A stretch of DNA of 64,000 nucleotides from IMG/VR virus record IMGVR_UViG_3300042691_036566, positions 62,001 to 126,000 of that record; one strand, 5' to 3'. The position numbers and the translations under genes were made by a program. This stretch comes from a virus. Shown here in pieces: positions 45,359-56,713 of this stretch; the stretch's first letter is position 1, and each line of letters starts with the position of its first letter. Below the pieces are notes generated by a model, which was given only the letters and a program-made list of their open reading frames with translations, was not told the DNA's origin and searched no databases.

Positions 45359-46363
45359 ATGTTTGAATCCTTTAAAAAAGTAATAATAGAAAGTGAAGAC
45401 GCCAGAGAAATAACATCACCTAATTCTATGAAAATAGGTGATGTACCAGCTAGCGTAATTTTGTCACAAAGAAATTCAGAAAATATAACTTCAAAACTTG
45501 GAATAGGAAATACTGAATTAATTGAAGCTATACCTATTTTTAATAAAGCAGACTGTGAAAATGTTTTATCCTATCACAATTTAAATTGTTCAATAGTTTT
45601 TGGTAGAGACAGACCATCAGATAGATTATCTGGATATGGAGGTGCTGCGGTAAAAAGATCTGCAGCGATAGATATAGTCGTAGGAAGAATGGGTCCAAAT
45701 CCAAAATCTACCGATTCTACAAATAATCCAATATTTACTGAAAATAACTATACTATGGATGCAGCAAGAATAGTTATAAGCCAAAGAACAAATTTAGATC
45801 ATAATTTTAGAATAAGAAGTAGTTTAGCCGCACCGTCTGAAAATTGTTCCGGTATAGGAATAAAAGCTGATTCAGTTAGAATCATTGGCAGAAAAGATAT
45901 AAAAATAGTCTCTGGAACTGATTTTTATGACTCACATGGTAATGCAGTTGGCGTAGATTATCCTATTGGACACAGAATATGTTTAATAGGAGATAATAGA
46001 GATGATCTTCTACAGCCTTTGGTAAAAGGAGAAAATTTACAAGGATTTTTAGTAGAAATTACAGATGCAATGCATCATATTATATCCACTCTAGAGTCTT
46101 TTGTTATTAGCCAAAATGCTTTAAATATGTTAGTATTAAATCATACACATAGAGATTCTTTCTATGGAAATGTAGGATTGCCTTCTCAGTCATTGATATT
46201 TAATGGATATAATCAAGCAATAAGACTTTTAACAGATGTTAAAGCATCGACTATGGAATTAACTGGATTTATTGAAGCCTCTAAAGCTAGATACATCTTA
46301 GTGCCAGACGATGGAATGGAAAATTCAGCAAATATACTAAGCAGTTATGTATTTTGTAATTAA
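45359..46363 (+). CDS. Baseplate structural protein
   Basis: 334 residues, starting nine bases after the hydrolase. N-terminal FKKVIIESEDAREITSPNSM; central AIDIVVGRMGPNP; GIGIKADSVRIIGRKDIKIV has the repeat pattern of T4 gp5 C-terminal beta-helix strands. NHTHRDSFYGNVGLPSQSL and a helical C-terminus follow. Likely part of the hub or spike next to the hydrolase. Assigned by position and pattern. Confidence 0.65.
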   Translation: MFESFKKVIIESEDAREITSPNSMKIGDVPASVILSQRNSENITSKLGIGNTELIEAIPIFNKADCENVLSYHNLNCSIVFGRDRPSDRLSGYGGAAVKRSAAIDIVVGRMGPNPKSTDSTNNPIFTENNYTMDAARIVISQRTNLDHNFRIRSSLAAPSENCSGIGIKADSVRIIGRKDIKIVSGTDFYDSHGNAVGVDYPIGHRICLIGDNRDDLLQPLVKGENLQGFLVEITDAMHHIISTLESFVISQNALNMLVLNHTHRDSFYGNVGLPSQSLIFNGYNQAIRLLTDVKASTMELTGFIEASKARYILVPDDGMENSANILSSYVFCN

Positions 46364-46374
46364 AGGGAATAAAT

Positions 46375-49300
46375 ATGTCTAACAGCCCAGATAGATACGC
46401 TAGATTAAATAAAAATAATAGATTACCATATAGAGAAGAAAAGCCAACTCATATTTTATCAGTTGGATCGATTGTATACTATGATTTTGATAGTATAGTT
46501 AACCAAGATTTAACACAGCCAGTTGTTGAAAGATTTTCTAATTCAGACACTAAATTTTCAGTGTTGCCAGATTTTAATACTGAAACACCAGTATCAAATA
46601 TGGAAGAAGAAGAGATAATTTTTGACGAACTTACAGACGAAGAATTAAAAGGTCTTACATTCCCAGACGCTCAACCACAAGAGCCTTATGCTGCTGATTT
46701 GGGGATTGATAATAATTTATCATCTACAGAAACACAAGAATTTTCATTTCCAAAAACTGTTGCAAATACAGTAATTGATAGAAGAGAATCTGAAGGTTTA
46801 TATGGTGCAATACCCACAACAACAGATTTAATATCTCAAACTTTCTTTAATGAAACTTTGGGACCACCTAGAGAAGCAGAGCAAACCGAGGTTGAATATT
46901 CAGTTACCATAGTAGAAGATTTTATCGGCATTCTTGGATTGTTTAGTAAAGTGTCTTTAATGTTAGATTCTGGCCCTATTGAATTTTTTGTAAGAAGAAA
47001 CCAGCTTACTCCAATTGAAGGATTAGAATATAGCTTTTTAAAGCCAGTAGAAATACCTAGGATTGGTTATTTACAGGAAACAGATATAATTGGATGGTCT
47101 GATAAAAAACCATTTATTGTTTATTATGATGAAAGGAGTGAATTGTATTACTGTTCAGTAGAAGCGGAATATGATGGCCTTGAACTTACTGATGAAAAAA
47201 TACAAAAATATGTTGAAGATGCTTATTTCACCGGCTTAAGATTAATTTTTAAATCTAACGCTAAGAAAAACTCTGAAGATTATATAAAACAAATGTCTGA
47301 TAGATTTTATCTATTCGGATATGCTAGAGATTGGGCTATAAAACTTAGACCTTGTTCAAATTTTTATACACTTGTAGTGTTTCCTAAAAAATATCTATCT
47401 TCTACTGATTTAATTGATTATAGAGCAGATCCACTACAAGCTGCTAAAGATGGAGTTACTGGTGGCCTATTAGATCCCTCAGTAAATCCAGAAGATATTA
47501 AATACATAGTAACTTATAGTTTTTTAAACTATAATAGCTTTGCTGAAACTATAAAAGATATATCTAAAATTTTAGCTAGTAGAGGAGAGGAGCAATTTAA
47601 TTTTGCCTTAAAAGCAGCTGATCAGTACATGGGTGCTTTAACGGCTGACAATTATTTAGAGTTGATAGAATTAGATTTAAGAAAAGAAGCTAAAAAATTC
47701 TATGATAAAGATAATGTAGGAAACTTTTTAATAACTATTAAAAAATTATTAGAAATAAATACCATAGAACATGATGTTTTATATACAGATGCTACAAAAA
47801 ATAATATAGCTTTTGGATTGACAGATCAATTTAATATAGCATATATAGATATCGTTAGAGATGGTATAGCACAAACTTTTGTAATTGATGGGTATATATT
47901 TGAAAATGAATTTGGAAGTTATGGGGTTATATCAAATAGAAGCGGCTTCTTTTTATATAACTACTGTACATATAAAATTATTACCGATTTAGCAACATAT
48001 GAAGGAGAATGGAATAAAGAGCTTAGAAATAATTTAGATATCGATAAGTATATAGAAAAATTTGTTATTCCACAGCCAAAAGAAATAGATATCCCTAAAA
48101 GAGATTTTGATTGTGCAAAAAATAACATGAAAAAACTTTGGGAAGATGGAATTATAAAAGGTTATAATTCAATAAAAGCCGTAGCACCTGTTGCAGAAGC
48201 TAACTTTAAAAAACAACTAGCTTATGCTAGAGGCGGCAAAAGAAGATGGATAGATTTTGATGCAGAAGCAGACAAACAGGCAGCATCAACTCCAGCAGCT
48301 ACTTTACCAACAACAGATCCTGAACCTCCTACCTTTGGTGATGATACCCTTAGTGCAATTAAAAATGCTGGTTATGGAGATTGGAGTAAACCTGGTCCTG
48401 CTGCTTTGCATCTTCTCAAAAAAACTCTAAGAGAGACAAACTTTCAGAGAGCTTTATTACAACAAATTATTTGTTGGATAAGGGATGCAAATAATCAACA
48501 AGCATTGGCTAATTTAGATTCACAATTTAATAGTGATTTAAAAAAAAGGATACAAGAAGCTTTAACTAAATTTTTCTGCACTCCTTTCATGGATATGTTA
48601 ATTAAAGCTTTAGCTGCTTACAAAGTTCCAAAATTTAATCCTTCTGATATGTCAAAAGCCTTAAGAGATGCGTATGTTACTGCATTATCACAAGCTATAA
48701 TTGAAACTTTCAATATTGCTATAAAAGAGCTTATAAAACTTATGGCTAATTGTTCAAAACAAGGACAAGGCAAAAATTCTCCTTTTACTTCAGATCAAGA
48801 ACTAGGTCTTTCTGCAGCACTAGATGCAATTTTAGATAATCAAGATAATCCTTTTTCTAATAGTTCTATTGCGGACATATATGGAGCAATGGGGCTTCCT
48901 ACAGGAAATTCTGATGAAGACATACAAGAAAGAGAGAGAGCAAAAGAAGACTTAAAAAATTTAATTGCAGATATTGCATGTCTTATGAATCCTACAGAGA
49001 TTTGTAGATTGATTGCAGAAGGTACAGCAACAGATGATATTTTATCTTTGGTCAGAGCTATAATAGAAGCTAAGTATCCAAATATATCATCAGTACTAAA
49101 AACCAGATCTGAAGTGGAATACTTATTTCAAAAATTAGGACAGATTTTAAATATTTCAGACGTGTGCAAAAAATTAGGAGATCAAATAGCTCAAGAAAAT
49201 ACCAATATTTGTTCTACGGAATCTGCTACAAAAGCATTAAAAGATGCTCTAGCACAAAACGGCCTAACACCAGAACAAATTGAGGGTTTAATTGCTGATG

Positions 49301-52300
49301 CAGAGGATGAAAAAAATAAAAGACTTTCCGATTTATTGGACGGTGTGACAAGAACCCCGGAACAATTACCTATGTTGTGTAGAAATGGAAAGCCAGGAAT
49401 TATAAATCCTGCAAAAGTTGATACTAACTATCTTGATATGTTCCAAGGTACACTACAAGGATCTTTACAGCCATATTATGAAATGTTTAATAGCGACTTA
49501 AAAGAGTGGTCAGCTAATATGATTGAAAATCCTAAAATAAGTCTGACTCCAGAAGAGATAAAAACTCTTTCAGCTGCTTCAACATCTCCTTTGGGCGGCT
49601 CTAACGCTTCAAATACTAAAGCTGCAGAAGAAAATAGAGAAAAACTTTTAGCAATGTTAATTGCAAAAGGCATATTAGTAGCAGATTATGTATTAGACGA
49701 AAATGGTGGTATTAAGTATGAAGATTATGAAAAGAAAACTGGGGCGAAACAAAAAGAAATAAACGGAGTAAAACAATGGAAATTGTCAGATGATGCATTT
49801 CCAAAACCAAAATCCAATGATCAATCTCAACAATCTGAAAGTAATGAAAATAAAAATAATGTAGATACCTCAAATATGGTAATTTCTCCAATATTAACAC
49901 AAACGCTAGAAAGAGTGGATTTTCTAGAGATTACTAAAAATTTATCTGAAATAATTATAAACACAAGAGTTAATTCAGACATAGAGAGAGAAAAATTTAA
50001 AATATTAGCAGAAGCACAGTTAAATACAGGCATACAAGATGAAATTAAAAGAATAGCCGCCGAAAAGATGGGTACAATTTATTATCAAATAACAACCGAA
50101 CTTGTAAACGGAGGTATAACACTACTAGAACAATGGGCCGCTGGCACTATTGAAGAAGATGCAGGATTTTGGATTGGTTTACAGGATCTAGAAAAACGTT
50201 ATAAGGGCGGCTGGGATGGATGGTGGAGTACGCTTCTAGCTGGATTATGGGCAATATATGAATTATTAGATGTGTTTATTGCTGATATTACCGGTGCTGT
50301 GAGAACACAAGGAGCGCAAAGAGTAGGCATAGGAGATGTATCACAGATATCTACCGTAAATAGAAGTATTAGAACAGAAGCCGCAAGAGCGGCTCCAGCT
50401 GGAACTCGTGTTGCTGTAGCAAAAAGAGCTGATTCTGTGTATACTGTTACTTCTGGTGATACAATTGTTGCTACATATGATTCCTCTTACGCATCTACAA
50501 TTCAATCAAAAGGAAAAACCTCAGCAGAAGTTGTGGTTCTTGAAAATGAAAAAAAAGCGGCAATAGACAAAAGAGCGGCATATGAAAATTATTTAAATAA
50601 CCCTAGTGATCCAAATGCGAAAAGTGCTGCCGAGAGATTTGGAATTACAGAAACTACTCAACAGGGATTAGATGCAGCCAAACAGGCAGAAAAAACAGCT
50701 ACAGCAAATTTAGATAATGCTCAAAGACAAGATGAATTTTTGATTCCTGAAAATAAACTGGGAACAACCGAATTATTTGCTGGGATAGATAGTTTGGCGG
50801 AGGGTATAAGTAGGGATATTAAATTATTTGAAGAATCATTTGCATTTAAAGCTATTTCTGGTATTTGGACAACAATTTTAGATGCAATAAGTGGTTTGCA
50901 ATCAGAGGTTAGTACTTTAGATGCACAATTAGAAGACGCTAGAAAGCAATTAGCATCAGCAGATATTGCTTTTCCAAATTATGATATAAAATATACTTTT
51001 GGATCTGTGATCTCACCCGAGAGAGCAAGAACTAGTGAATTTTTATCCCAAGTAAGCAACATTAACATTACAAAAAATTTAAATCCATTTATTTCTTCAT
51101 CTTATTTGGAAGAAATAAGCCCAGACATTGCGATGTATATAAAAAATAATAATCTTCTAGCTGGTTATAATGGAAGCTCTAGTATACAACAATATGCTTT
51201 TGAAAAATATATGACGCAAATTAGAAAAATAGATCCAAAAGAAATAAATTATTCTGACATAGAGAGTGAATTTATGTCTGATATATATAATGATTTAAAA
51301 CAAAGTTTCTTTTATAAGAAGCCTGATAATATTGGAAATACACCTTATAAAAATATGTCAAATCTTAAAAAGTTTCAAGCAACTTTAAGAGAGCCACCAG
51401 GAACAAATAGTGATCAATTTTGTGGAATTAATAATAATTCCCTGGATTTAGACGAAATAATCGAAGATGTGATTAACGATTTTAGAGAGGAAGCATGTAA
51501 CAATGAGCCTCCTAATCCAACTGGAGGTAAAAGAGAAAATATGCATCCTACAGAAAGAGCTATGTCTGATGCATTTTTACTAGCAACCTTAAGAGTCTAT
51601 ATATATGATTATTTCTTAAAAGGAATTTTCTTATTTGATAAATATCCTATTGGTATTGTAGCTACTGATCCAATGTTGGAATTTTTATCTAGATGTTTTG
51701 AGATAGAAATGAAATCTTTTGAACCTATTTACTATCAAAGATTTTTAGATCAATGTGTTTCTTACTTCTATAAGAAAAATCCCACTGAATCTAAAAAAAT
51801 AGAAATTAAAACAGGAGAGAGATACGATACACTATCAGCGAGAACCAAAAAAGAAATTTTTAAAAAAGTTATAAAATCGCAAATACTTTATATTTCTACT
51901 AGAGTAACAAAAAAAATCAACAATGTAATAAATGAAAAGAATGCAGCTCCTTGGCAAAGACTTTTTGTATATGGAGATGAAACAAAAAAATATGAGTCAC
52001 AATATGAATTACAACAATTTGAAAACTATGACAATATCCAAGGTCATATATTGAAGTTTTTTGAAAATAGAGATCCATCTGAAAAAATATTTACAGTTGT
52101 AAAAAACAGCTCTCAAACCAAAGTACCTGTTGCAGGCGGGAGAGTGATTGATACAAAAGGAGAAACTTTAGAGTTATATTTTAAATCAAAGAAGATATTG
52201 GTAACTAAGAGCAAATTTAAAAAATCTATAACATTTAAATTCTTGTTTGAGTTCTGTTTTCCAATTAGAAAATATATAAGCGTAGTTACAATGCAAGCCA

Positions 52301-53055
52301 TAATGGCTAACAATGCAAGATTACAAAGCATGAAAACATTTTTTAGTACAAAAGCAGCTCTAAAGGCTAGACACAACTCTTTAATGGCTGGAAATGGCTA
52401 TAAAAATAATAATGATCTTGGTGGCGCTCCAGCAAATGGAGGAAATTCTACAGCTAATTCTGGAGATCAAGAAGCCGGATGGCAATCTCTTCTACCTCTT
52501 ATTTTAAGGCTTGCTGTACAAACACCATGGCAGATGTTAAAAGGTTTGTGTGAAGTAGGTGATCCTAACGTATTTTTAGCATCACTACCGTATAATATAG
52601 CAAGACCTATCACTCTTGCTATAATGAATCAGATCCCCATGTTACCAGAAAAAACATATGGTCCTGATGATTTAAAGCCTCCTCCTCCAAGAATTTATGA
52701 AGAAGGTGCATTAAAAGGATTACCTTATGCGGAAGATGTCATGAGAAGAATAGGTTTTAACATGTCTCACGGTTTATTTTACGCAACACCAGCTGCGGGT
52801 CTTGCATTAACATTCTGTTTTATTCCTCCAACTCCTTTTGGTTTAGCGTATTATTTATTAGGATGTTGGTATGACGATTTTATTGATGATACATCAAATA
52901 ATGAAACAGTAAATACAACTAATGCAATTAACTTTTTAAATGTAAAATCTAACTACAAAGCAGATTCTTGTAATATTGCTAGAATGGCAAAAAAAGCACT
53001 AAAACCAAAGATCGAATTGACAGAAGAACAAATGATAGATCTACAATATTCTTAA
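46375..53055 (+). CDS. Giant baseplate/tail structural protein (2226 aa)
   Basis: 2226 residues between the hub-like protein and the gp25 homologue. Regions: an N-terminal virion-like part to ~200; a mixed alpha/beta part; long helical bundles (~690-1000, with conserved Cys such as CWIRDAN and CLMNPTEICRL); coiled coil near 1390-1460; and a helical C-terminus with a hydrophobic GLALTFCFIPPTPFGLAYYL near 2150. No enzyme motif seen. Proteins over 2000 residues at this position occur in marine T4-like phages; role in baseplate or tail assembly is inferred. Confidence 0.72.
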   Translation: MSNSPDRYARLNKNNRLPYREEKPTHILSVGSIVYYDFDSIVNQDLTQPVVERFSNSDTKFSVLPDFNTETPVSNMEEEEIIFDELTDEELKGLTFPDAQPQEPYAADLGIDNNLSSTETQEFSFPKTVANTVIDRRESEGLYGAIPTTTDLISQTFFNETLGPPREAEQTEVEYSVTIVEDFIGILGLFSKVSLMLDSGPIEFFVRRNQLTPIEGLEYSFLKPVEIPRIGYLQETDIIGWSDKKPFIVYYDERSELYYCSVEAEYDGLELTDEKIQKYVEDAYFTGLRLIFKSNAKKNSEDYIKQMSDRFYLFGYARDWAIKLRPCSNFYTLVVFPKKYLSSTDLIDYRADPLQAAKDGVTGGLLDPSVNPEDIKYIVTYSFLNYNSFAETIKDISKILASRGEEQFNFALKAADQYMGALTADNYLELIELDLRKEAKKFYDKDNVGNFLITIKKLLEINTIEHDVLYTDATKNNIAFGLTDQFNIAYIDIVRDGIAQTFVIDGYIFENEFGSYGVISNRSGFFLYNYCTYKIITDLATYEGEWNKELRNNLDIDKYIEKFVIPQPKEIDIPKRDFDCAKNNMKKLWEDGIIKGYNSIKAVAPVAEANFKKQLAYARGGKRRWIDFDAEADKQAASTPAATLPTTDPEPPTFGDDTLSAIKNAGYGDWSKPGPAALHLLKKTLRETNFQRALLQQIICWIRDANNQQALANLDSQFNSDLKKRIQEALTKFFCTPFMDMLIKALAAYKVPKFNPSDMSKALRDAYVTALSQAIIETFNIAIKELIKLMANCSKQGQGKNSPFTSDQELGLSAALDAILDNQDNPFSNSSIADIYGAMGLPTGNSDEDIQERERAKEDLKNLIADIACLMNPTEICRLIAEGTATDDILSLVRAIIEAKYPNISSVLKTRSEVEYLFQKLGQILNISDVCKKLGDQIAQENTNICSTESATKALKDALAQNGLTPEQIEGLIADAEDEKNKRLSDLLDGVTRTPEQLPMLCRNGKPGIINPAKVDTNYLDMFQGTLQGSLQPYYEMFNSDLKEWSANMIENPKISLTPEEIKTLSAASTSPLGGSNASNTKAAEENREKLLAMLIAKGILVADYVLDENGGIKYEDYEKKTGAKQKEINGVKQWKLSDDAFPKPKSNDQSQQSESNENKNNVDTSNMVISPILTQTLERVDFLEITKNLSEIIINTRVNSDIEREKFKILAEAQLNTGIQDEIKRIAAEKMGTIYYQITTELVNGGITLLEQWAAGTIEEDAGFWIGLQDLEKRYKGGWDGWWSTLLAGLWAIYELLDVFIADITGAVRTQGAQRVGIGDVSQISTVNRSIRTEAARAAPAGTRVAVAKRADSVYTVTSGDTIVATYDSSYASTIQSKGKTSAEVVVLENEKKAAIDKRAAYENYLNNPSDPNAKSAAERFGITETTQQGLDAAKQAEKTATANLDNAQRQDEFLIPENKLGTTELFAGIDSLAEGISRDIKLFEESFAFKAISGIWTTILDAISGLQSEVSTLDAQLEDARKQLASADIAFPNYDIKYTFGSVISPERARTSEFLSQVSNINITKNLNPFISSSYLEEISPDIAMYIKNNNLLAGYNGSSSIQQYAFEKYMTQIRKIDPKEINYSDIESEFMSDIYNDLKQSFFYKKPDNIGNTPYKNMSNLKKFQATLREPPGTNSDQFCGINNNSLDLDEIIEDVINDFREEACNNEPPNPTGGKRENMHPTERAMSDAFLLATLRVYIYDYFLKGIFLFDKYPIGIVATDPMLEFLSRCFEIEMKSFEPIYYQRFLDQCVSYFYKKNPTESKKIEIKTGERYDTLSARTKKEIFKKVIKSQILYISTRVTKKINNVINEKNAAPWQRLFVYGDETKKYESQYELQQFENYDNIQGHILKFFENRDPSEKIFTVVKNSSQTKVPVAGGRVIDTKGETLELYFKSKKILVTKSKFKKSITFKFLFEFCFPIRKYISVVTMQAIMANNARLQSMKTFFSTKAALKARHNSLMAGNGYKNNNDLGGAPANGGNSTANSGDQEAGWQSLLPLILRLAVQTPWQMLKGLCEVGDPNVFLASLPYNIARPITLAIMNQIPMLPEKTYGPDDLKPPPPRIYEEGALKGLPYAEDVMRRIGFNMSHGLFYATPAAGLALTFCFIPPTPFGLAYYLLGCWYDDFIDDTSNNETVNTTNAINFLNVKSNYKADSCNIARMAKKALKPKIELTEEQMIDLQYS

Positions 53056-53071
53056 AATATGAGGAAAATAG

Positions 53072-53458
53072 ATGAAAGGGTATTCCGTTCAAGTTCCATT
53101 AAAATATGATGCTGGTGATGGTTTTTATAAGATGAATAAAGATCTACGAGAGGTTATAAAGCAAAATTTAAAAATGCTTATCTTAACTAATCCCGGTGAG
53201 AGAATTATGAATACTGATTATGGAGTCGGTGCTAAAAGATTGCTATTTTTTAACAGAAAAGAATCAGTATCTGAAATAGATATGGAAAGAATAATAAGGA
53301 ATCAAATACAAAAATATATGCCATATATTATAATTCAAGATATAGATATAACGGATATTTTGCCACAAGAACAAAATGCTGTTTTTATTTCAATTTCTTA
53401 TTCTGTTCCTTCTCTAAAAGAAAGAGATAGTATCGAATTAATTCTTAACCCAGACTAA
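53072..53458 (+). CDS. gp25-like baseplate wedge protein
   Basis: 128 residues. NLKMLILTNPGERIMNTDYG is the central signature of the GPW/gp25 family (L-L-x-T-x-x-G-E-R-x-x-x-x-x-Y-G), the baseplate wedge protein that starts sheath polymerisation in T4 (132 residues). Length and position before a gp6-like gene agree with contractile-tail order. Confidence 0.92.
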   Translation: MKGYSVQVPLKYDAGDGFYKMNKDLREVIKQNLKMLILTNPGERIMNTDYGVGAKRLLFFNRKESVSEIDMERIIRNQIQKYMPYIIIQDIDITDILPQEQNAVFISISYSVPSLKERDSIELILNPD

Positions 53459-53481
53459 TTATATTTCTGAGAGGGAAAAAA

Positions 53482-55287
53482 ATGTCTAAAAGAACGCCAA
53501 TTATTAGGTATACATCAAGGGATTTTGATAGTATAAAAACTGATTTAGTTAATTACGCCAAGAAATATTATCCAGATGTTCATCAAGATTTTAATGAGGG
53601 ATCTTTTGGATCTCTTGTTACTGATATGGTTGCTTATGTTGGAGATGTTTTATCGTACTACCTAGATTACCAGGCAAATGAATCATTTTTGGCAACAGCG
53701 ATAGAGTATGGAAATATTTTAAAACTAGGAAAAGCATTAGGATACAGGCCAAAATTAGCAACTGCAGCATCTGGAATTGTAACAATTTATGTTCCAATTC
53801 CAGCCAACTCTTTCGGTACTTCTTATGATAGCAACTATCTCCCAGTTATAAAAAAAGGTACTTCTTTTTCTTCCAATAACGGAAATAATTATACATTAAT
53901 AGATGATGTTGTGATGACAACATCTAATACAGAAATTAGAAAATCAAAAATTAATGAAAATAGCCCTTTTCAATTTGTTGCTAAAACATATGGAAAAGTA
54001 ATTTCTGGTCTAGAGGAAGAAACTACTATTTCAATAGGAGATTTTGAAAAATTTAAAAAAGTAAAAGTAGGCTTTAATAATATAAGTGAGATATTATCAG
54101 TAGTAGATACAAACGGAAATGAGTATTATGAAGTCGATTATCTAACGCAAAATGTAATTTATAGATCTACTTTAAATCCAGACGCTTCGCAAAGATCTCA
54201 GACTCCTTCTCTTTTAAAACCTTATGGAGTTGCAAGAAGGTTTATTGTTGTACGAGAAGATGATGGTGTTTATATACAATTTGGAGGTGCTAGTGATTCC
54301 TCTACAATATTTAATAATAATAAAAAATTAGATCCATCCAATGTTGTAATTAATTCTTATGGAAAAGACTACATAACGGATGAAAGTTTTGATCCTTCTA
54401 TTTTAGTATCAAATGATAAACTAGGAATAGCACCATCGAATACAATAATTACCATTAAATATCGAGCAGACGAAACAATTATGATGGCAACCCCATCAAA
54501 TTCTATAACAAGAGTTGCAAATCCAGTACTGGAATTTCAAGACCAGCAAAATCTAGATATAGGAATGTTAGCTATAGTAAGAAATGGAATAAGAGTTACA
54601 AATGAGTTCCCTATAGTTGGATTTCAAGATGAATTTACATCCGAAGAAATAAAAAATAAAATCTATGGTACTTTTTCAGCACAAAACAGAGCAGTAACAA
54701 CAAGTGATTATGAAGCTTTATGTTATAATATGCCTGGAAAATATGGTGCAATAAGAAGAGTAAGAGCAATGCAGGGTTATCACGCTGGACAAAAGAAAAT
54801 TAACCTCTATGTTCTTTCAGAGGATGATGATGGAAATTTAGTGTCTGCTAATAATTCTACAAAAAATAATTTAAAGAATTGGCTAAATAAGAGTAAAATG
54901 ATAAATGATAATATAGAAATTTTAGATCCATATGTAGTTAACTTTGGAATATATTTTACTGCTATGATAGACAGAAATTATAATAAATACGATGTTTTAG
55001 CTAATGGAATTCAAGCTGTTATAAATGAATTTTCTATAAAAATGGACATAGGAGAACATTTACATATTGCTAGAGTGTACAATGCATTAAGAAAGGTTGA
55101 TGGATTAATAGACGTAAGATCTGTAATGATCACAAATAAATTAGATTCATCAACCGTATCTTATTCAAACTATTCATTTAATTTTGATGAAAATATGACT
55201 AAAGACGGTACATTTATTAGAGTTCCAAAAAATGTTGTAATGGAATTAAAATACCCAACATCTGACGTTGAAGGAAGAATAATTTAA
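53482..55287 (+). CDS. gp6-like baseplate wedge protein
   Basis: 601 residues, AGAGGGAAAAA upstream. RYTSRDFDSIKTDLVNYAKK, NEGSFGSLVTDMVAYVGDVL and YLDYQANESFLATAIEYGNI are the N-terminal signature of T4 gp6/phage J-type wedge proteins. TTSDYEALCYNMPGKYGAIR and the following C-terminal domain fit as well. T4 gp6 has 660 residues. It joins neighbouring wedges into the baseplate ring. Overlaps the next start by one base. Confidence 0.9.
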   Translation: MSKRTPIIRYTSRDFDSIKTDLVNYAKKYYPDVHQDFNEGSFGSLVTDMVAYVGDVLSYYLDYQANESFLATAIEYGNILKLGKALGYRPKLATAASGIVTIYVPIPANSFGTSYDSNYLPVIKKGTSFSSNNGNNYTLIDDVVMTTSNTEIRKSKINENSPFQFVAKTYGKVISGLEEETTISIGDFEKFKKVKVGFNNISEILSVVDTNGNEYYEVDYLTQNVIYRSTLNPDASQRSQTPSLLKPYGVARRFIVVREDDGVYIQFGGASDSSTIFNNNKKLDPSNVVINSYGKDYITDESFDPSILVSNDKLGIAPSNTIITIKYRADETIMMATPSNSITRVANPVLEFQDQQNLDIGMLAIVRNGIRVTNEFPIVGFQDEFTSEEIKNKIYGTFSAQNRAVTTSDYEALCYNMPGKYGAIRRVRAMQGYHAGQKKINLYVLSEDDDGNLVSANNSTKNNLKNWLNKSKMINDNIEILDPYVVNFGIYFTAMIDRNYNKYDVLANGIQAVINEFSIKMDIGEHLHIARVYNALRKVDGLIDVRSVMITNKLDSSTVSYSNYSFNFDENMTKDGTFIRVPKNVVMELKYPTSDVEGRII

Positions 55288-56711
55288 TGTCTATCAAAAG
55301 ATATAATGCGGAAGCAGATACTACCATAACAAATGCTTATAAAGAAAATCTTGTCTATAGGGCAACTGGCTCAAATATGGGGGCTTCTGATTCTATGGAG
55401 GTATTTTCTTTATATGCTCAAGTTACAACCTCTTCTTTAGAATTATCAAGAGCACTAGTAAGATTCCCAGTATCAGATATTATATCCGATAGAGCTTCTG
55501 GAAAAATTCCAGCCTCTGGTAGCGTAAGTTTCTTTTTTAAATTATATAACGCACAACATCCATTCAGCCTTCCAAAAGATTATTATCTTTCTGTTTATCC
55601 GCTATCTCAATCGTGGGATGAAGGATATGGATTAGATATGGAAAATTATTCAGATCCAGGGTTTGGAGTTTATAATGGGTACGGGACTAACTGGATATAT
55701 GCAAAATCTGGATCTGCATGGGAAGGAACTGGTAGTTCTTTTATAACCCAAAGTTATGATATAAAACAACACTTTTTAAAAGGAAATGAAGATTTAGAAG
55801 TAGATGTAACAAACTTAGTAGAAAATTGGATAAGTGGTACATTAAATAATAATGGATTTTTAGTAAAATTATCTGGTTCTTACGAAGATGGAAGTAAGCG
55901 AAATAGTTATTATACAAAAAAATTCTTCTCAAGAGGAACTCAATATTTCTTTAAAAAACCAATAATAGAATGTAGATGGGAAGATGTAGTTAAAGACGAT
56001 AGGGGATCCTTTTATTCTACAAGCAGTCTTTTAAGTGATTCTGATAATACATATAATTTATATTTTTACAATAGATTTAATGGAAAATTAAAAAATATAA
56101 ATTCCAATCCTAATCTACAAATTAAATTATATTCAGACAGTAATTATACAAATCAAGTATCTGTTGTTTCTTCTTCTGTAAGTAATCCTTCTATTGGGGT
56201 TTATAAAGCAAGTATTAGAGTGTCTACTACTGCAAGTGCTTTATATGATAAATGGCATTTATCTGGTAACCAATCAGTAATATACTTTTCTAGTTCTTTT
56301 GATGTTAATCAATATAATGCACAAGATTTTTATTCAAATGAACAATATGTTTTTTCAATTACCAATATGAAAACTAAATACTCAAGTGGAGAAAATGTTA
56401 TATTTAGAATATTTAGTAGACTGAAAGATTGGGATCCAAACGTCTATAGTGTCTCAACAAGAAATATAGAAAATTCTGTTGTTAAAAATCTATTCTATAG
56501 AATATATAGAATAGATGATGGACTTGAAATAGTACCATACTCAACTGGCTCATTAGAATATACAAAAACCTCATATGACACAAATGGAAATTATTTTAAT
56601 TTTGACATGAATATTTTAGAGCCTGATTATTCTTATGGTTTACAATTAGCTAGGTGGGATGGAAACGTTTTAGAAGAATATAAGCAAGTATATAAATTTA
56701 GGGTTGAATAA
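55287..56711 (+). CDS. DNRLRE-like baseplate/tail protein
   Basis: 474 residues, ATG overlapping the gp6-like stop. The N-terminal ~220 residues have the beta-sandwich outline of DNRLRE/disaggregatase-type modules: SRALVRFPVSDI, LSVYPLSQSWDEGYG, DVTNLVENWISGTLNNNGFL. The rest is beta-strand-rich with Tyr and Ser repeats. DNRLRE modules bind carbohydrate or act as structural sandwiches. Probably an outer wedge (gp7-like position) or fibre-linked protein. Confidence 0.68.
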   Translation: MSIKRYNAEADTTITNAYKENLVYRATGSNMGASDSMEVFSLYAQVTTSSLELSRALVRFPVSDIISDRASGKIPASGSVSFFFKLYNAQHPFSLPKDYYLSVYPLSQSWDEGYGLDMENYSDPGFGVYNGYGTNWIYAKSGSAWEGTGSSFITQSYDIKQHFLKGNEDLEVDVTNLVENWISGTLNNNGFLVKLSGSYEDGSKRNSYYTKKFFSRGTQYFFKKPIIECRWEDVVKDDRGSFYSTSSLLSDSDNTYNLYFYNRFNGKLKNINSNPNLQIKLYSDSNYTNQVSVVSSSVSNPSIGVYKASIRVSTTASALYDKWHLSGNQSVIYFSSSFDVNQYNAQDFYSNEQYVFSITNMKTKYSSGENVIFRIFSRLKDWDPNVYSVSTRNIENSVVKNLFYRIYRIDDGLEIVPYSTGSLEYTKTSYDTNGNYFNFDMNILEPDYSYGLQLARWDGNVLEEYKQVYKFRVE

Positions 56712-56713
56712 AA